Assembly: GCA_039621445.1 (NCBI GenBank)
Contig: CP154957.1
Span: 22,776,761 to 22,840,760 of the forward strand
Direction of reading: 5' to 3'
Origin: Euglena gracilis
Taxonomy: Eukaryota > Euglenida > Euglenophyceae > Euglenales
Length of the DNA: 64,000 bases
The translations under genes and the position numbers were made by a program. The notes beneath the pieces were generated by a model. That model searched no databases. It was not told the DNA's origin and worked only from the letters and a program-made list of their open reading frames with translations. Numbering within the stretch: position 1 is the stretch's first letter; each line of letters starts with the position of its first letter. Shown here one piece after another: positions 23,831-35,046 of this stretch.

Positions 23831-24260
23831 CCGCGACCCCCCCCCTGCGACCCACACATGGGGGTTTCCAGATCCTAGTAGGAGCCAAAAGTGGCACCCA
23901 AATTAGGATTTGGCACCTAAATTAGGAATAAAAATTCAAAAAATGTGTGATAAATTCCCAATTGAATCTATTTTTGGACCCAAAAGTTCTAAAAATAGGT
24001 CACATGTGACGTTGTATTTGAGGTCACACTGTTCACACGTGACCCGTCAAAACTGCCACGTTGCCCCCGCAACCCCCCCCCCCCGCGACCCCCCGCGACC
24101 CCCCCCCCCCCGACCCATACACCCCCAAGGAAATCAGTGCACAAAAACGCCCAATTTCTGGCTGAAGACCCCCCAAAAAACTGCTCAGATATGCTTACCA
24201 CATGTATACAAACCATTTTGGACACTTTTTGGCACTTTTTCACTTTTTTGTCACCCAGAC

Positions 24261-24320
24261 GCCGGCTCACGCCCGAACCGGCGTCCCATACGCCGGTTCG
24301 GGCGTGAAGCCGGAGCCCCC
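24261..24320. repeat. Hairpin built from GGCTTCACGCCCGAACC words
   Basis: GCCGGCTCACGCCCGAACCG is followed after a few bases by its near complement CGGTTCGGGCGTGAAGCCGG. The same ~17-bp word recurs near 23302, 24837, 25321-25377, 25823, 26828 and 26902, in both orientations. Confidence 0.75.
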
Positions 24321-24332
24321 AGACACGGTTTC

Positions 24333-24441
24333 TAGATATAAATCGACTGACACTAACGGTTTCAGCATGGGCGCCGGGCGGCTCACTTCGCTCACTCGCG
24401 GCCGGCGCCCCTGCTGAAACCGTTAGTGTTGGTCGATTTTT
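24333..24441. repeat. Large perfect-stem hairpin
   Basis: GACACTAACGGTTTCAGCA pairs with TGCTGAAACCGTTAGTGT across a GC-rich loop that contains a second stem (GGGCGCCGGGCGG / CCGGCGCCC). It follows directly after the CGGTTCGGGCGTGAAGCC word. Probably a terminus or fold of a small element. Confidence 0.7.
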
Positions 24442-25464
24442 ATAAAACCTGTTCTCTTGGGCCCGCACGCCTCTTGAAATGCTTTCAAACGAACCGCGTG
24501 GACAGATATATTTCCAAAAAAAGTGGTTTTTGGCCCATTAACAGGCGCCCTCTTGGAAACCGTTTGACATGAACGGGTGCCGTCTTGGAAATCAATCGAC
24601 ATAAACAAATTTCAATGTCTTGGAAATCGACTGACCGCCGAAGGCTCTTTAACATAAACAATTTCAGCCTAAAATCCGTTTTTGTCAGTAGAATTTCAAG
24701 ACAGGCGTTGGGCCCAGCCTTGTGGAAGCCTTGAACTTGTTGAGGTGCAACTTTGACCAACTTTTGGCGGAAATGCCTTTTCTTGTGCAATTTTTGGAAC
24801 ATAAGTCTCTATATCGAGAACTGTATCCAAGGCTACGATTCGGGCGTGAAGCCGGTCATAGTTGGCAACCTGTTTTTTTTGGACTTTGTTTTTTTGTTTT
24901 TTTTAATTCTAACGATGTTTTTTTAAAAAAACAAAAAAAACGCCCACAAGGATTCGGGGAAAAATTTTTGGGTGATAAAAAAACCATCCTTCTTTTCCAT
25001 CTGGTTCAAAAGGTCAATGAAATGTTTCATCAAAAGGTCAATGAAATTTCCCTTTTGTTTTTTTATGGTTTTTTTTGGCGTTCTGAATTTCGCATTTTTC
25101 GATGTTTTTGACCTTTTTGGGGGCATTTTTGGGGGGTCAAAAAAACTCATTAGGAATCAAAACGGGTTTCGGGCATTTCCAAATGAAAATTTTCTATGAA
25201 ATTTCCTTTGTGTTTTTTTGATGTTTTTTTTGGCGTTTTTTTCAAAAAAAAACACGTTGTTTTGTTTTTTTTTAAAAAAGACAAAAAAAAATGCCAAGTC
25301 TGAAGCCGGTGCCTGGGACATCGGTTCGGGCGTTAGCCCGAACCGATGTCTTAGGCACTGGCTTCACGCCCGAACCGCAGTCTTGGACACAGTTCCTTGA
25401 AACTGGGTATTGGAGGCGCCGGTCCAAAACGTTTTTGTCCATTCAGACATTGATTTCAGGCATT

Positions 25465-25530
25465 GTACGCATAGCTCAGTTGGATAGAATAATAACTGGG
25501 AGGCCCTCAGTTCAAACCCCAGTGCGTGCA
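25465..25530 (+). pseudogene. tRNA-Ile-like pseudogene or SINE head
   Basis: Acceptor arms GTACGCA and TGCGTGC pair over seven positions (one G-T). A-box-like TAGCTCAGTTGG and B-box-like AGTTCAAACCC are present, but only 66 nt separate the ends. The 5' half of the anticodon stem is missing and the D-stem and T-stem are damaged. AATAATAAC resembles the tRNA-Ile(AAT) loop. It is not a functional tRNA. Confidence 0.65.
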
Positions 25531-25579
25531 AAATTTCTTCATATATTGACTGGGCAATGAACTTTGCTTCGAAAAGTTT

Positions 25580-25645
25580 GCACACAGTGGGGTTTGAACC
25601 TCCCAGTTATTGAATGGGCGCTCTATCCAACTGAGCTATGTATAC
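25580..25645 (-). pseudogene. tRNA-Ile-like pseudogene, opposite strand
   Basis: Acceptor arms GTATACA and TGTGTGC pair (with G-T wobbles). The A box is TAGCTCAGTTGG and the B box GGTTCAAACCCC. The anticodon loop TCAATAA is one exchange from the AAT-isoleucine loop, but U33 is replaced by C and the variable loop and T-stem are partly deleted. It faces the copy at 25465-25530, so the two form an inverted pair. Confidence 0.65.
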
Positions 25646-25702
25646 GATGCATACATCCTCACCACAAACAGCAGAGGGTTGCTCCGTTCTGACGAAAAAA
25701 AA

Positions 25703-25773
25703 ACCAACAGAGGGAATTGAACCCACGACCTCGCACACACGAAGCATGTGCTCTACCACTGAGGTACATGTAT
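25703..25773 (-). pseudogene. tRNA-Ala-like pseudogene
   Basis: On the minus strand the D-arm CCTCAGTGGTAGAGC, the anticodon region CATGCTTCGTGTGTGCG and the T-loop GGGTTCAATTCCC follow the tRNA-Ala plan. The loop reads CGT where alanine would have CGC, and the acceptor stem pairs poorly. Three degenerate tRNA-like copies within 310 bp point to tRNA-derived SINE debris. Confidence 0.6.
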
Positions 25774-25930
25774 GACTAGAAAATGCTGGGTAAAAACGAG
25801 TTACATGACCGTGTGTCCTAGACATCGGTTCGGGCGTGAAGCCAGGAAAAAGTGAAACTCCAAATTGTCCAAAATTTCACAAAAAATTCCCAATCTGACC
25901 AGCAATAGATTTGGATATCGACCGACATAA

Positions 25931-26620
25931 ATGGGTATGCCCGGTGCCGTCACAACCGTTGCAGTCAATGCGATCCCCTCCCCCCCCACCCCGGCACAAT
26001 TTTCGGCTGGGCTAGAGGTTGCCGCCGCACCTCGGAATGCAGCCGCCAGTCACAAACAGTTGTTTGGGGATACATTCGTTGGAAGTTGCCCCAAAGGAGG
26101 TTTGGCAAAAAACAAACTGGTTGCTTTGGCGGCAGCCCGGGATTTCAAAAAGGTTTGTAACCTTCGAGGGGCAACTTTTGATGCGATGGACAACTGGCTG
26201 TTGGCATTTGCACTTTGGACGGTTACCCCCAAATGTCTTTTTTGGGGGTAATGGGGATCCACAGCCAGACGCAGCCGCCGTCCAAAGAAGGCAAATTTGC
26301 GCACGTTGACCACCATGGTCAACGCTTTGGCTGCATTGCCCTCTCGCCCTCTCGCCGATCACCCTCTCAGGTCGGGGCTTTCATGCCCTCGTTACAAGAC
26401 TACTATCCGCAATCTTGTGCTCTTTTCAAGGCCGCTTCTCTTCGTGAGAAGCGGCAAAAGGCGGAGGAAGAGGAGGTCCCCGTTGTGTCCGAGGAAGAAA
26501 TTTGCGGGGAGGGAAGCGTAAAGTAGTTTGTGACTCCTGCCACCTGCCATGGCATTTTGCCTGTGCGGGTCTGACCCTGCCCCCCGGTATGGGTCGTGGG
26601 TGTGTCCCGACTGCAAGTAG
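25931..26620 (+). pseudogene. Broken ORF ending in a PHD-like zinc finger
   Basis: Three overlapping open segments in different frames (25931-26251, 26215-26526, about 26502-26620) read as one protein if frameshifts are assumed. The last part shows VCDSCHLPWHFACAGL and then, after a shift in a C run, WVCPDCK and a stop at 26618. This fits the second half of a PHD finger (C-x2-C, H-x2-C, W-x-C-x2-C); the first Cys pair is not clear. Before it lies an acidic stretch rich in E and K. Flanking GGTTCGGGCGTGAAGCC words (25823, 26902) are in the same orientation. C-terminal PHD fingers occur in transposon proteins, so decayed transposon gene is my best guess. Confidence 0.45.
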
Positions 26621-26944
26621 TTTCCCCAGTTGGAAAATACAGCAAAACGATTGCTTTGTAATCGCAGCGGCCGTGGCGCAACGTTGCTTGCCCAGCACCT
26701 CACCTGCCGTCCAATTTTCCACCGTTCTTCCCCCGTTTCACGTCATCCCAACGCCGTGGAAACCAGCGAATGTCATGCCATTCATTTCATTATGTGTTGC
26801 CACTGTGGGTCAGATCCCCAATACAATGGCTTCACGCCCGAACTGTGGTCTTGGGACTACGGTTCGGCGCACAAACTTCCCCGCCGAACCGGTGTCCTAG
26901 ACATCGGTTCGGGCGTGAAGCCAGAGCCTCCATACACGGTTTCA

Positions 26945-27777
26945 GGGTTCTGAGTTTGTACCCCAGTTCTGAGGTTGTACCCCTTTATCACAGGTGTTTC
27001 CCCCTGGTCGAGCCTCTTGCGACCCGACCTGGGACCTGGGATTTTCTCAAGGACAGCCATGGCCAGTGGCAGGGGGGGAGATATCCACCGCTGGAGAACA
27101 GTGCTCGTTGTATGTGTGTGTGTGTGTGTGTGACAACCATTTACTCATGGAAAAGTCCGACTCGTGTGCTTCTTTCACTGAGCTGAATTTCTGTCTCAGA
27201 TTTCTGTGTTTTCAATTCATAGAATTTCAAAATCATGAAAAAATTATTTTGAAATTGTCTTTTGTATCCCAATGCTTTTTCTGCGCTTTTGCTCTCAGTC
27301 CTCAATGTGGCAAATGCTTATTCTTGTTCCACAATGTTCACGTCTTAAACGATCATTGAGTCCGAACGAGAAAAGAAATGTCAGAAGGAAGGAGATGGAT
27401 TGTTCAAAAATGGATTGCATGGATTGTGACACAGGGACGAAGCACAAATCGGAAAGTGGCAAGGGGGATGTGAACAATGTGAGAGGATTATCACCTTCCG
27501 GAGAGAGCTGTATTTCAGAGGTGTGCCATCCCCATTTGGGGGGCTCGGGAAACATTGGTCCCAAATTGGTCCTAAAGGGGCGTACCCCCATTTCGGAGGC
27601 CGACTTTTATGCATTATTGGAAAGCTCTCGGGAAGTTTCATATCCAAATTGAAAAAAAGTCCGAAACGGGCTGTTTCGGAGGCCTTTTTTGCACCTGTTC
27701 CGGCGGCTGGACCCAAATTGCAACCGGGGGGGGGGGCATTTGGGGGGCAATGGTGTTTTTTTTCTTCACTTTTTGTA
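26945..27777. other. No clear gene
   Basis: Contains a short GT microsatellite (about 27112-27131) and an open frame (27272-27652) that I do not recognise. Nothing supports a gene strongly. Confidence 0.4.
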
Positions 27778-27996
27778 TTTACCCTCACCCCCCTCAAAGT
27801 GTCCCCCCCCTCAGAGTGGCCAATTTTTTTCTCAAATTTGGCTTACCCCCTCAAAGTGACCACTTTCTTTTGGCGCCAAAGGCGCCGAAGCCCAAAAATT
27901 AACCCCCCCCCCCAGAGTGTCCCCTCCTCCAGAGTGGCCGTTTCGGGGTTTAGTGCTGCCTGGAGGGTGGCCACTCTGAGGGGGGGTGAGGGTAAA
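27778..27996. mobile_element. Third copy of the TACCCTCAC element
   Basis: Starts TTTACCCTCACCCCCC and ends GGGGGGTGAGGGTAAA. The core shares TTTTGGCGCCAAAGGCGCCG and CTGCCTGGAGGGTGGCCACT with the copies near 1651-1870 and 8268-8490, but is clearly diverged, so it is an independent older insertion. Confidence 0.75.
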
Positions 27997-29523
27997 TTCA
28001 GAAAATAGCTTGCTAGCGAAATTAGAGTTCTTTGCAACGTTTTTGAATTTCTTTGAAAGTGCCATAAAGTCCCCACATGATGGGATAATCTCTGCACACA
28101 AACACCCAATATTGTGGTCCAAGGAGCTGGAACAACCCCCAAATATCGTTCATTTTCTGGATCCGAAGGATGTTGCTCCACCCCTTGTTCCCTCCTTCCT
28201 GTGGAGGAAGGGGGGAACAAGAGGTTCCCTGTTCCCTCCTATGTCCCTGGAGGGAACAGGGACCCTTCCTTGGACCACAAATTTCCTCACGCAAGAAAAC
28301 ATCTGAGATCTTCAAATGCAATAGTAGCCTATGTTGTGTTCCGGGGAACAGCACCATCAGTGCCTCGTTTGTGCCCCCCCATGTATTAAGTTATTTTGGG
28401 CGACTCTTTGGGTTCGCAGGTTCTTGTAGGGGCAAATTTATCAAGGGTAAAGAGTGAAAAATCTAAATTTTAGTGAAATTTTTGCGTGTGGAACCGGTTA
28501 CCTCCGTGGGGCTCACCACACGGGGTGGTGTTGCGCTCAGTAGTCCCATAGGCTAACGCCAGCCCGGGTATGGGACAAGTTTGGGGGGGGGGGACAAGAT
28601 CGGGGGGGGGTCAACAAATTTCCTTTAGCGGACCCTGGTCCGGACCCTTTGGCCGGGTATGGTATGGTATGGTATGGTACAAGATCGGGCGGGGGGACAG
28701 GATCGGGGGGGGGGGATGGTAGCTCCCTACCAAAAAGGGAGTCCATTTTTGGGCTCTCCAGTTTCTTTGACTGGGCAGCACGAGACAAATCTGTTTGTTG
28801 GGGAATAAATATATTTTTGGCTGAAAAAATAAAAGTCTCAGGATGAGCAGCCCCTGTTTGCCTTATTACACCCCTTTGAACAACGTTTCGCTGTTGTGGA
28901 AATAGACAGGGTGCTGGTCAAAGATTATGGGGGTTTGCAGAACCTTAAAATTGGACACAAGTGGCCCCCTACAAAAACACACACACTCAGCTTTATTTGG
29001 TGGCCAAGGTAACATTTCAGAGAAATTGATTGTAATTGGGGAAGGGGTTGTTTTTTTTGTTCAACAATTCCGCTTTTGTTGTTGGGGGAGAAGGAGGGTT
29101 TTTAGGGTTTTTGGTGGAGGTGCCCCCCCGCCAGGGAGTCAGGGCCGATCTTGGGAGATTTACGGGTCCCCAAAGGGTCAAAGTTTTCTCTTCTTCGCTT
29201 TGTGCAATATTGGACACTTACTACATTTCCCCCCCAACTGACAAAGGTGCCTGGTGTGATTTTATGCTATGTGGTATATCCATTGCAACCATGCCAGGCT
29301 CCCCACGTTGCTTTATGTTGAAGTACACACCAACTAAAGCACCAACTCCGAAATCCTCGCCAAATTCTGCAAAACAGGCCTTAAAAACACTTATAACCCA
29401 AGATTTTTTGAGCTTTGTCCCTCCAGGGGAGGTTCTTGAGGTCCCACAGTAAAGAAGTTTTTATTTGCAAAGGTGGCGAAGTTTTTTTTTTGGTCTGCAA
29501 ATATCTCATATTTCTCCTTGTAG
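27997..29523. other. Region without a recognised gene
   Basis: Holds GGAGGAA-type hairpins near 28185-28265 (a TGTTCCCTCC word and its complement), a GTATG microsatellite near 28655-28680, GGGGGGACAAGATCGG words near 28585 and 28690, and T-rich sequence near 29045-29110. No exon could be supported. Confidence 0.4.
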
Positions 29524-29703
29524 GTGAAGCCCAGTGCATGTGGCATAATTGTATTTGACGATTGCAATTGCATCCGTTGTGGGAGTGATGCACATTGTGT
29601 TTCAGAATGTGTTGCTGATTATGGGGCTTGGAGCTATACAGATGTGCTCTGTGGAGGTGTGTGTTCAAAGTTGTTTGCAAGAGGTCTCAGAAGACAACAT
29701 TAG
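29524..29703 (+). CDS. Candidate terminal exon of a cysteine-rich protein, unknown
   Basis: A pyrimidine-rich tract ending CTTGTAG precedes GTGAAGCCC. The frame then runs 59 codons to TAG at 29701. It encodes CNCIRCGSDAHC, then CVADYGAW and CGGVCSK, so it has regularly spaced cysteines suggestive of a zinc-binding or disulfide-rich fold. A GG-x-CSK motif also appears in the ORF at 42659-43420 (GGLCSK). I do not recognise the family, and upstream exons are not identified. It may also be a chance frame. Confidence 0.35.
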   Translation: MKPSACGIIVFDDCNCIRCGSDAHCVSECVADYGAWSYTDVLCGGVCSKLFARGLRRQH

Positions 29704-30959
29704 GAAGGAATTAACAGTTTTTTTGCGCAATCTATCCAAAATAGCACCAAAGCGATGCTGTATTTATGGACGAACCCCACTTTTGGGACAGGTGCGCCAT
29801 AAATCATCCCAGATTAGCCTCTGTTGGCGCATTGTTTCGTCTTTGGGGAATGAAGTCTTTGGCAAAATGCCCCTGAAGCCCTCGACAAAATGCCCCCCCC
29901 CCACCATGTACATACAGTGCAATTTGGTTGATTGCTTCCATTTTTGTTGTTGTGAGCTTCAAAGCTGTGCCAAAATTCTAGGGGGTGCTTATGCGTTGAA
30001 TTAGATATTCACAGCATTTCAACTTGTTCATTGTAATTTTTTCGTTGAAGTGCAGTTTTTTTTTGCAGTTTTTGAACCCATAAACCTAAACTTCAATAAC
30101 TTTGGCATGAAAATGTGGACATGATGTGATTTCCCCTGATTTGCACCAGAGAAAACACACGTTTTTAAAAAGATCAGGAGACCAAAAGGAAATAGAATTT
30201 GGTGTGTTGTAGACAAGGGTGAAGGCCATCGGAATATGTTTCCATTCCGCCTCATTTATGCTTCATTTGCGACTCGATGCTCTTTCCTGTCTTCAGTTGA
30301 TTGAATTTAAGTTCTGTCCTCCGTGAACGGCTTTCGATACGAGTGTAGAGCGTTGCATTTCCCCTTGTAGTTTTGTAGCTCTCACACAGGCACTCGAGTT
30401 GAGCGGGCAGCATTTCTGCTCTCTTTTGTGATTTACAAACGTATTGTTGCGCACTTCGATTTCATTTGTTGATTTTGAGCTCAAATGCTGCCTCGAAAGT
30501 TTTTTTGGGGGCTTAAAGGAGCACACTTGGCCTTGGTGCTGTTCATTTTCTGTAGCGCAATACTGATGCAGTTTGGTCCTTCAGGACCATAATTGTCTCC
30601 AAAAACCTCTGGTATTTTTTCATATTAGTTCCTCACAATTGGTTCTACTCTTGTGGGACACCCCAACAAGACCCACTTCTTGCAAAAGAATGACAGAGAG
30701 GGTGTGTTTTGATTTTCCAAATCCGGAAACGAAATGAGGATTTCTATTGTCGCCTTAAGCAATGGACTGGTCAAAAGAGTTGATGGGTTTTTACCAATGG
30801 CTTTCACAACCCCCTTGCCTTGGGGGTTGTGAAAGCCATTGGGAAAAACCCAAGATCAACAAAATAAAATGCAAAGCTGCAGCTTCAAAAGACATACATC
30901 ATGTTGTCCTCTTTTCCACAGAAAAATTCTGAAAACTCACCCAACAAGTTGATCTCAGA

Positions 30960-31240
30960 GGTTTCGCAGTACCCCCCCAGTGGGGGGCTGGACTGCAGCT
31001 AGTCCAAATTTGGTCAGCGGCAATCCTAGCTGACCCCCTGGGGGGGGGGGGGCTGGCGTGAAGCGCCGAATTTTGGGGGGGGGGCAACTGGCCAAAAATG
31101 CCTATTTTTGGTCAATTTTGGGATTTTTTTTTGGAACAAAAGCAGCCAAAATGCATTAAAACCTCACTTACACCTCGGTGTGCAGTGTCGGAGGAAATTT
31201 TTTTCCACTCGGGGCTTTGTTCATTTTCTCCAGTGTCTAA
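30960..31240. repeat. AGCTAGTCC-type dispersed repeat
   Basis: GGACTGCAGCTAGTCCAAAT and GGCCAAAAATGCC then TTTTGGGATTTTTTTTGGAA follow the same order as at 4690-4890 in palindrome 1. A more diverged relative lies near 39085-39260. No gene. Confidence 0.65.
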
Positions 31241-31395
31241 AATTTTTTCCAGCCATTTAGCAATTGCCTGCAAAAGAGCTCCAGGGGATTTCAAGAAAAT
31301 TGCAAAAAAAATACTGCACAAAAGAATTCTTTTGTGCAGTTTTTCAGCAAACAATTAATCACAAAATACCAAAACTGCAAAACTGCACAGTACGT

Positions 31396-31758
31396 ACCCC
31401 CCCCCCCAAATATACAGCCCCCCCCCGGCTTTATATTTGGGGGTGAAAATCAGACTTTTTTCGGTGGCCTCTATGACCTTTGGCGACCTTCAATTGTGGC
31501 CAAATACCAATTTTATGCCAAAATTTTGTTGTGTACCTCTTATTTTCACAGAAATGTGTCAATTCTTATCCAAAATGGAATATCTCTGGTGGAAAAAAAT
31601 GGTGTAACCACCCAAATTTTTTCTATTTTTTCCTGAATGACACCAGCGTCTGGCTCCACATCGGAGGGGGGGGGCTTTATAGTTGGGCGGCAAAACCAAA
31701 CCCCCTAGGGGGGGCTTTATATTTGGGGGGGGCTTTATATTTGGGGGGGTTATGTTCC
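31396..31758. repeat. C-tract element with AAATATAAAGCCCCCC words
   Basis: CCCCCAAATATACAGCCCCC at the left and several GGGGGGCTTTATATTTGGGG at the right form inverted ends around ~250 bp. The right side has three tandem copies of the word. No coding capacity. Confidence 0.6.
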
Positions 31759-32431
31759 CTCCCCACTCAGCCAAAGCAGGCACCATTTATGTCTGTTGGC
31801 AAAAGGTAATCAGTTTTCAATCTAGCTGCTCGATTCAGGTTTCATGCTCTGTGAAATTGCTTCCTCCTGAACTCCCCCTAACTTATAAATATATGTTTTT
31901 ATCTAGGATCTGGTTTGGTTGGCCGGCCGAAGGGGCAGGTTTATGAGTGGGGGTGTTCATCAGTCAAGGAATTGCTGGTGAAAGTCTGATTCTCATTTAG
32001 TTTTGCAGACCCAGAAAATCTTCCTCTCAACTTAAAAAAAATAGCACCATTTCCCCTGAAATTTCGAATTTCCCATATTTTTTCTTTCAAAATCAAAGTC
32101 TTCCTGCAAAATTCTTTCCCATAATATTCTCCTGTAATTTTTGTCTATTGGGGTGGTCCAAAGTTGGTCATATATATGAAATTGGTTTGGAAAAAATTGG
32201 TTGGACAATAATTGCCCAAATATTTCCTCGCCATTTTAAGAATTCCGACCAATTTTTTCACTTTTCTCTCCACAAGTTTTTTCGATGGAACATTTTCTGG
32301 TGTCCAACGCTTAACTCTTACATTTGGGAAAAGTCATCCCAACTGGCTATTTTCTGGATGTATTCTGGTTTTTCATTTTTTTTTGGTTTCAATCCAATTA
32401 ATTCCGGAAAAGAGAAAGGAACAGATGTCAA

Positions 32432-32510
32432 CCCGGCTGATGGCTCAGTGGCAGAGGCTCGGCGCAGGACCGAAGGGTCATGCATTTGATTCTCACTCTG
32501 CATCATGTTT
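32432..32510 (+). pseudogene. tRNA-like sequence (degenerate)
   Basis: GATGGCTCAGTGGCAGAG matches an A box and D-arm, and ATTTGATTCTC is a weak B box about 45 nt downstream. The acceptor stem does not close well. Possibly a SINE head or decayed tRNA gene. Confidence 0.4.
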
Positions 32511-32899
32511 TCAAGGAGGCGAACCACCCAGTTTTTTCCAGACCTATTTTCAAAGGTTGGATGCAAATATTTCCGGACCATTGCAAGAAAAGTGCCAATT
32601 TTTTCTGTAACCAATTTTTTCCCAACCAGTTTTATACCAGACCAGTTTTGGACCCCCCAGTAGTTTTTGTCCGCACTGTAAATAAAGAAATGAACGTGGA
32701 GTGATGTGCTGATGCATATGCCCCCCGAATGGAGTCCTCACTACTGGGCTGAAACAGGGGCCGAAACCACTGCATTTATTTTGGATTATATGGAGAAACA
32801 CACATGTGGACGATGCTATGCAGGTGGGGGACAAAAAAATGGGCACAGAATAGTTTCATAAGTCACACCAAACAATCACTTGGTCAATGGCCGACCCCC

Positions 32900-32990
32900 C
32901 CCCCCCCCAGGGGGGTAGTGACTGACTGGTTTTTCGAAGAGTGGAGTGACCCCCTCAGGGGGGGGGGGTCGGTAAAAATTGTATGGTCAC
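32900..32990. repeat. GTGACTGACTGGTTTTT module
   Basis: GGGGTAGTGACTGACTGGTT, AGAGTGGAGTGACCCCC and GGGTCGGTAAAAATTGTATG occur here and, in the same order, at 40680-40780. Further GTGACTGGTTTTT words lie at 40485-40525. Confidence 0.7.
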
Positions 32991-33431
32991 ACCCAACCCC
33001 CAGCCCCGAAGCGTCTGCTGGCCAATGGGCCATGGCGATGGTGTGTGGACACTGACGGGTCCCACCCCAGCTGGCAGCAGTGCCCCAGCAAGCTCTGCTG
33101 TAGTGCGCTGTGCAGAATTGAGGCCAGTCCTGTGAGCGCAGACGTCAGAGCAGTTCACTGCAGTGTGGGCTGCCTCGCCCACTTGCATGAGGCTGGGTGT
33201 GTATTGCAATACGGAAAGGGTCAGGAAAGACTTCTGCCCTTCCCGACCCGTTCCATATTGCAAAACAAACCCAGCCTCATGCAAGTGGGCGAGGCAGCCC
33301 ACACTGCGGTGAACTGTACTGGACCCCATCTTTAGATGATGCAAGACAGCAACCCCTGTCAATGCAAGCGGGGAAGACGATGATTTCGACAAGATGACCA
33401 TTCTGGGCTAAAAGAGGGGGCTGAAAAACGC

Positions 33432-34839
33432 CAGGGGGGGGATATGCGGAGCACGTATCTCGTGCATATTTCGCATATTTAGCACACATTGCGCTTTCTT
33501 TTGGACAGAAAGCGCTTATTTTGCATATTTTGTGTGAATTTGGCCCACAATTCGAGGTTTTCCAGGAGTTTTCCGCAGCATATTTGCATATTCGCCATTC
33601 CTGCGTGCTTTGAACGCATATTTTTGGGTGTCCATTTGGGCCATGCCATATTGTTTTGCGGCCCTTCCTTCCTTTCTGGCCCATTCCCCCCCCATTTTGG
33701 GTCCTATTGGGCTGCATTCTGTGTCACAGACCTCTGGCACGTGTGTATTTGCAAAAAATACTACGCACCATATTTTTTTTTCATGAATTGGGGTGTATCT
33801 ATTTTTCTTTTCAGTACCTCAGTCAGCCTTCCTGGAGGAGCCACAGTGGCTGACAACTGGCCGGAAATGAACCAAAATTTCCCAAATTGGCCCGAAATGA
33901 AGATGGCTGGTGGGGCATCGAATATTCAAAAATTTAAATAATTTTTTGTGATTTTCCTGAAGTTCTGCAAATTTCTGCAAAACACCAGAAATCATCACAA
34001 TATTTCAATTTGCATTATGTTTTATTGCTTTTTTTTTGCAAAGAAATCAAAACACCCAGACATGTGTGAAATTTCTGTCTTCTAATTGTTACTTTGTCAC
34101 GAATCGGTGTGTAAAGAGACAAATATTCTTCGTGAATCAGACTTTTCACAATTCTTTTTGTGATTTGGTGTGTATCGGGGAAAAAATTATGAAGTTGTGT
34201 GTGGCCTCGATTCACAGCAAGGAGCGGTCTTATGGGGGGCCATTTTTGGGCAATTTAAGGCCACTGTCCAACATATTTGGGAGTATTTCCTGCCGTCCTC
34301 CGTCGCAAACCGATCCTAAACGGCCAAAATAATGTGCAGCTGGTTTCCCGATAGGTATTTACCCTTTAACCATTCATGCATATTTTTAGTCAGTTATTTT
34401 TTGGGTCCTTTCACACAATTTGGGGCCCATTTTGTATTATTTTTGGCCACAATCAGCCACATTTTTGGCCATTTTTGGAGCATTTTTGGCCACTGTCCGT
34501 CATATTTTAGGCATTTTGGGCCATTATCGACGACTTTTTGACCACGTGTGGCTAATAATGATTGAAACGGTCTAAAATGGCCCAAACTGGCCTGAAATGT
34601 CCCCAAAGTGACTCAAAACAGTCGAAAATGGTTGAAGATAAAAACAGGGCATGGTTGGTCACCCACCCATTAGCTCATTTCAGGCCATTTTTGTGCCAAC
34701 TTGGAGCTATTTAGGGCCATTGTTATTATCGATCATTTTTGGCCATGGGGAAATCACATAATTTCCACATATACTTCCCACCTATTTAGCTCACATTCCC
34801 GCATATTTGGGGAGGCCTTTCAGCGCATATCCCCCCCTG
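33432..34839. mobile_element. CAGGGG-ended element with GCATATTT subterminal words
   Basis: The left end is CAGGGGGGGGATATGCGGAG and the right end, complemented, CAGGGGGGGATATGCGCTG. GCATATTT words cluster inside both ends (about 33465-33595 and 34770-34830). The flanks are inverted copies of each other, not direct repeats, because the element forms the middle of a foldback structure; hence no target-site duplication can be read. No transposase domain seen. The A/T-rich middle contains short open frames only. Confidence 0.65.
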
Positions 34840-35046
34840 GCGTTTTTCAGCCCCCTCTTTTAGCCCAGAATGGTCATCTTGTCGAAATCATTGTCTTCCC
34901 CGCTTGCATTGACAGGGGTTGCTGTCTTGCATCATCTAAAGATGGGGTCCAGTACAGTTCACCGCAGTGTGGGCTGCCTCGCCCACTTGCATGAGGCTGG
35001 GTTTGTTTTGCAATATGGAAAGGGTCGGGAAGGGCAGCCGTCAGTG

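Noticed and set aside
24333-24441. Rho-independent-type terminator
   Set aside because: The stem is strong, but the context is eukaryotic repeat DNA and no gene ends there.
33432-34839. Target-site duplication for the GCATATTT element
   Set aside because: Flanks AAAAACGC and GCGTTTTT are complementary, not direct, repeats; they are the inner ends of foldback arms.
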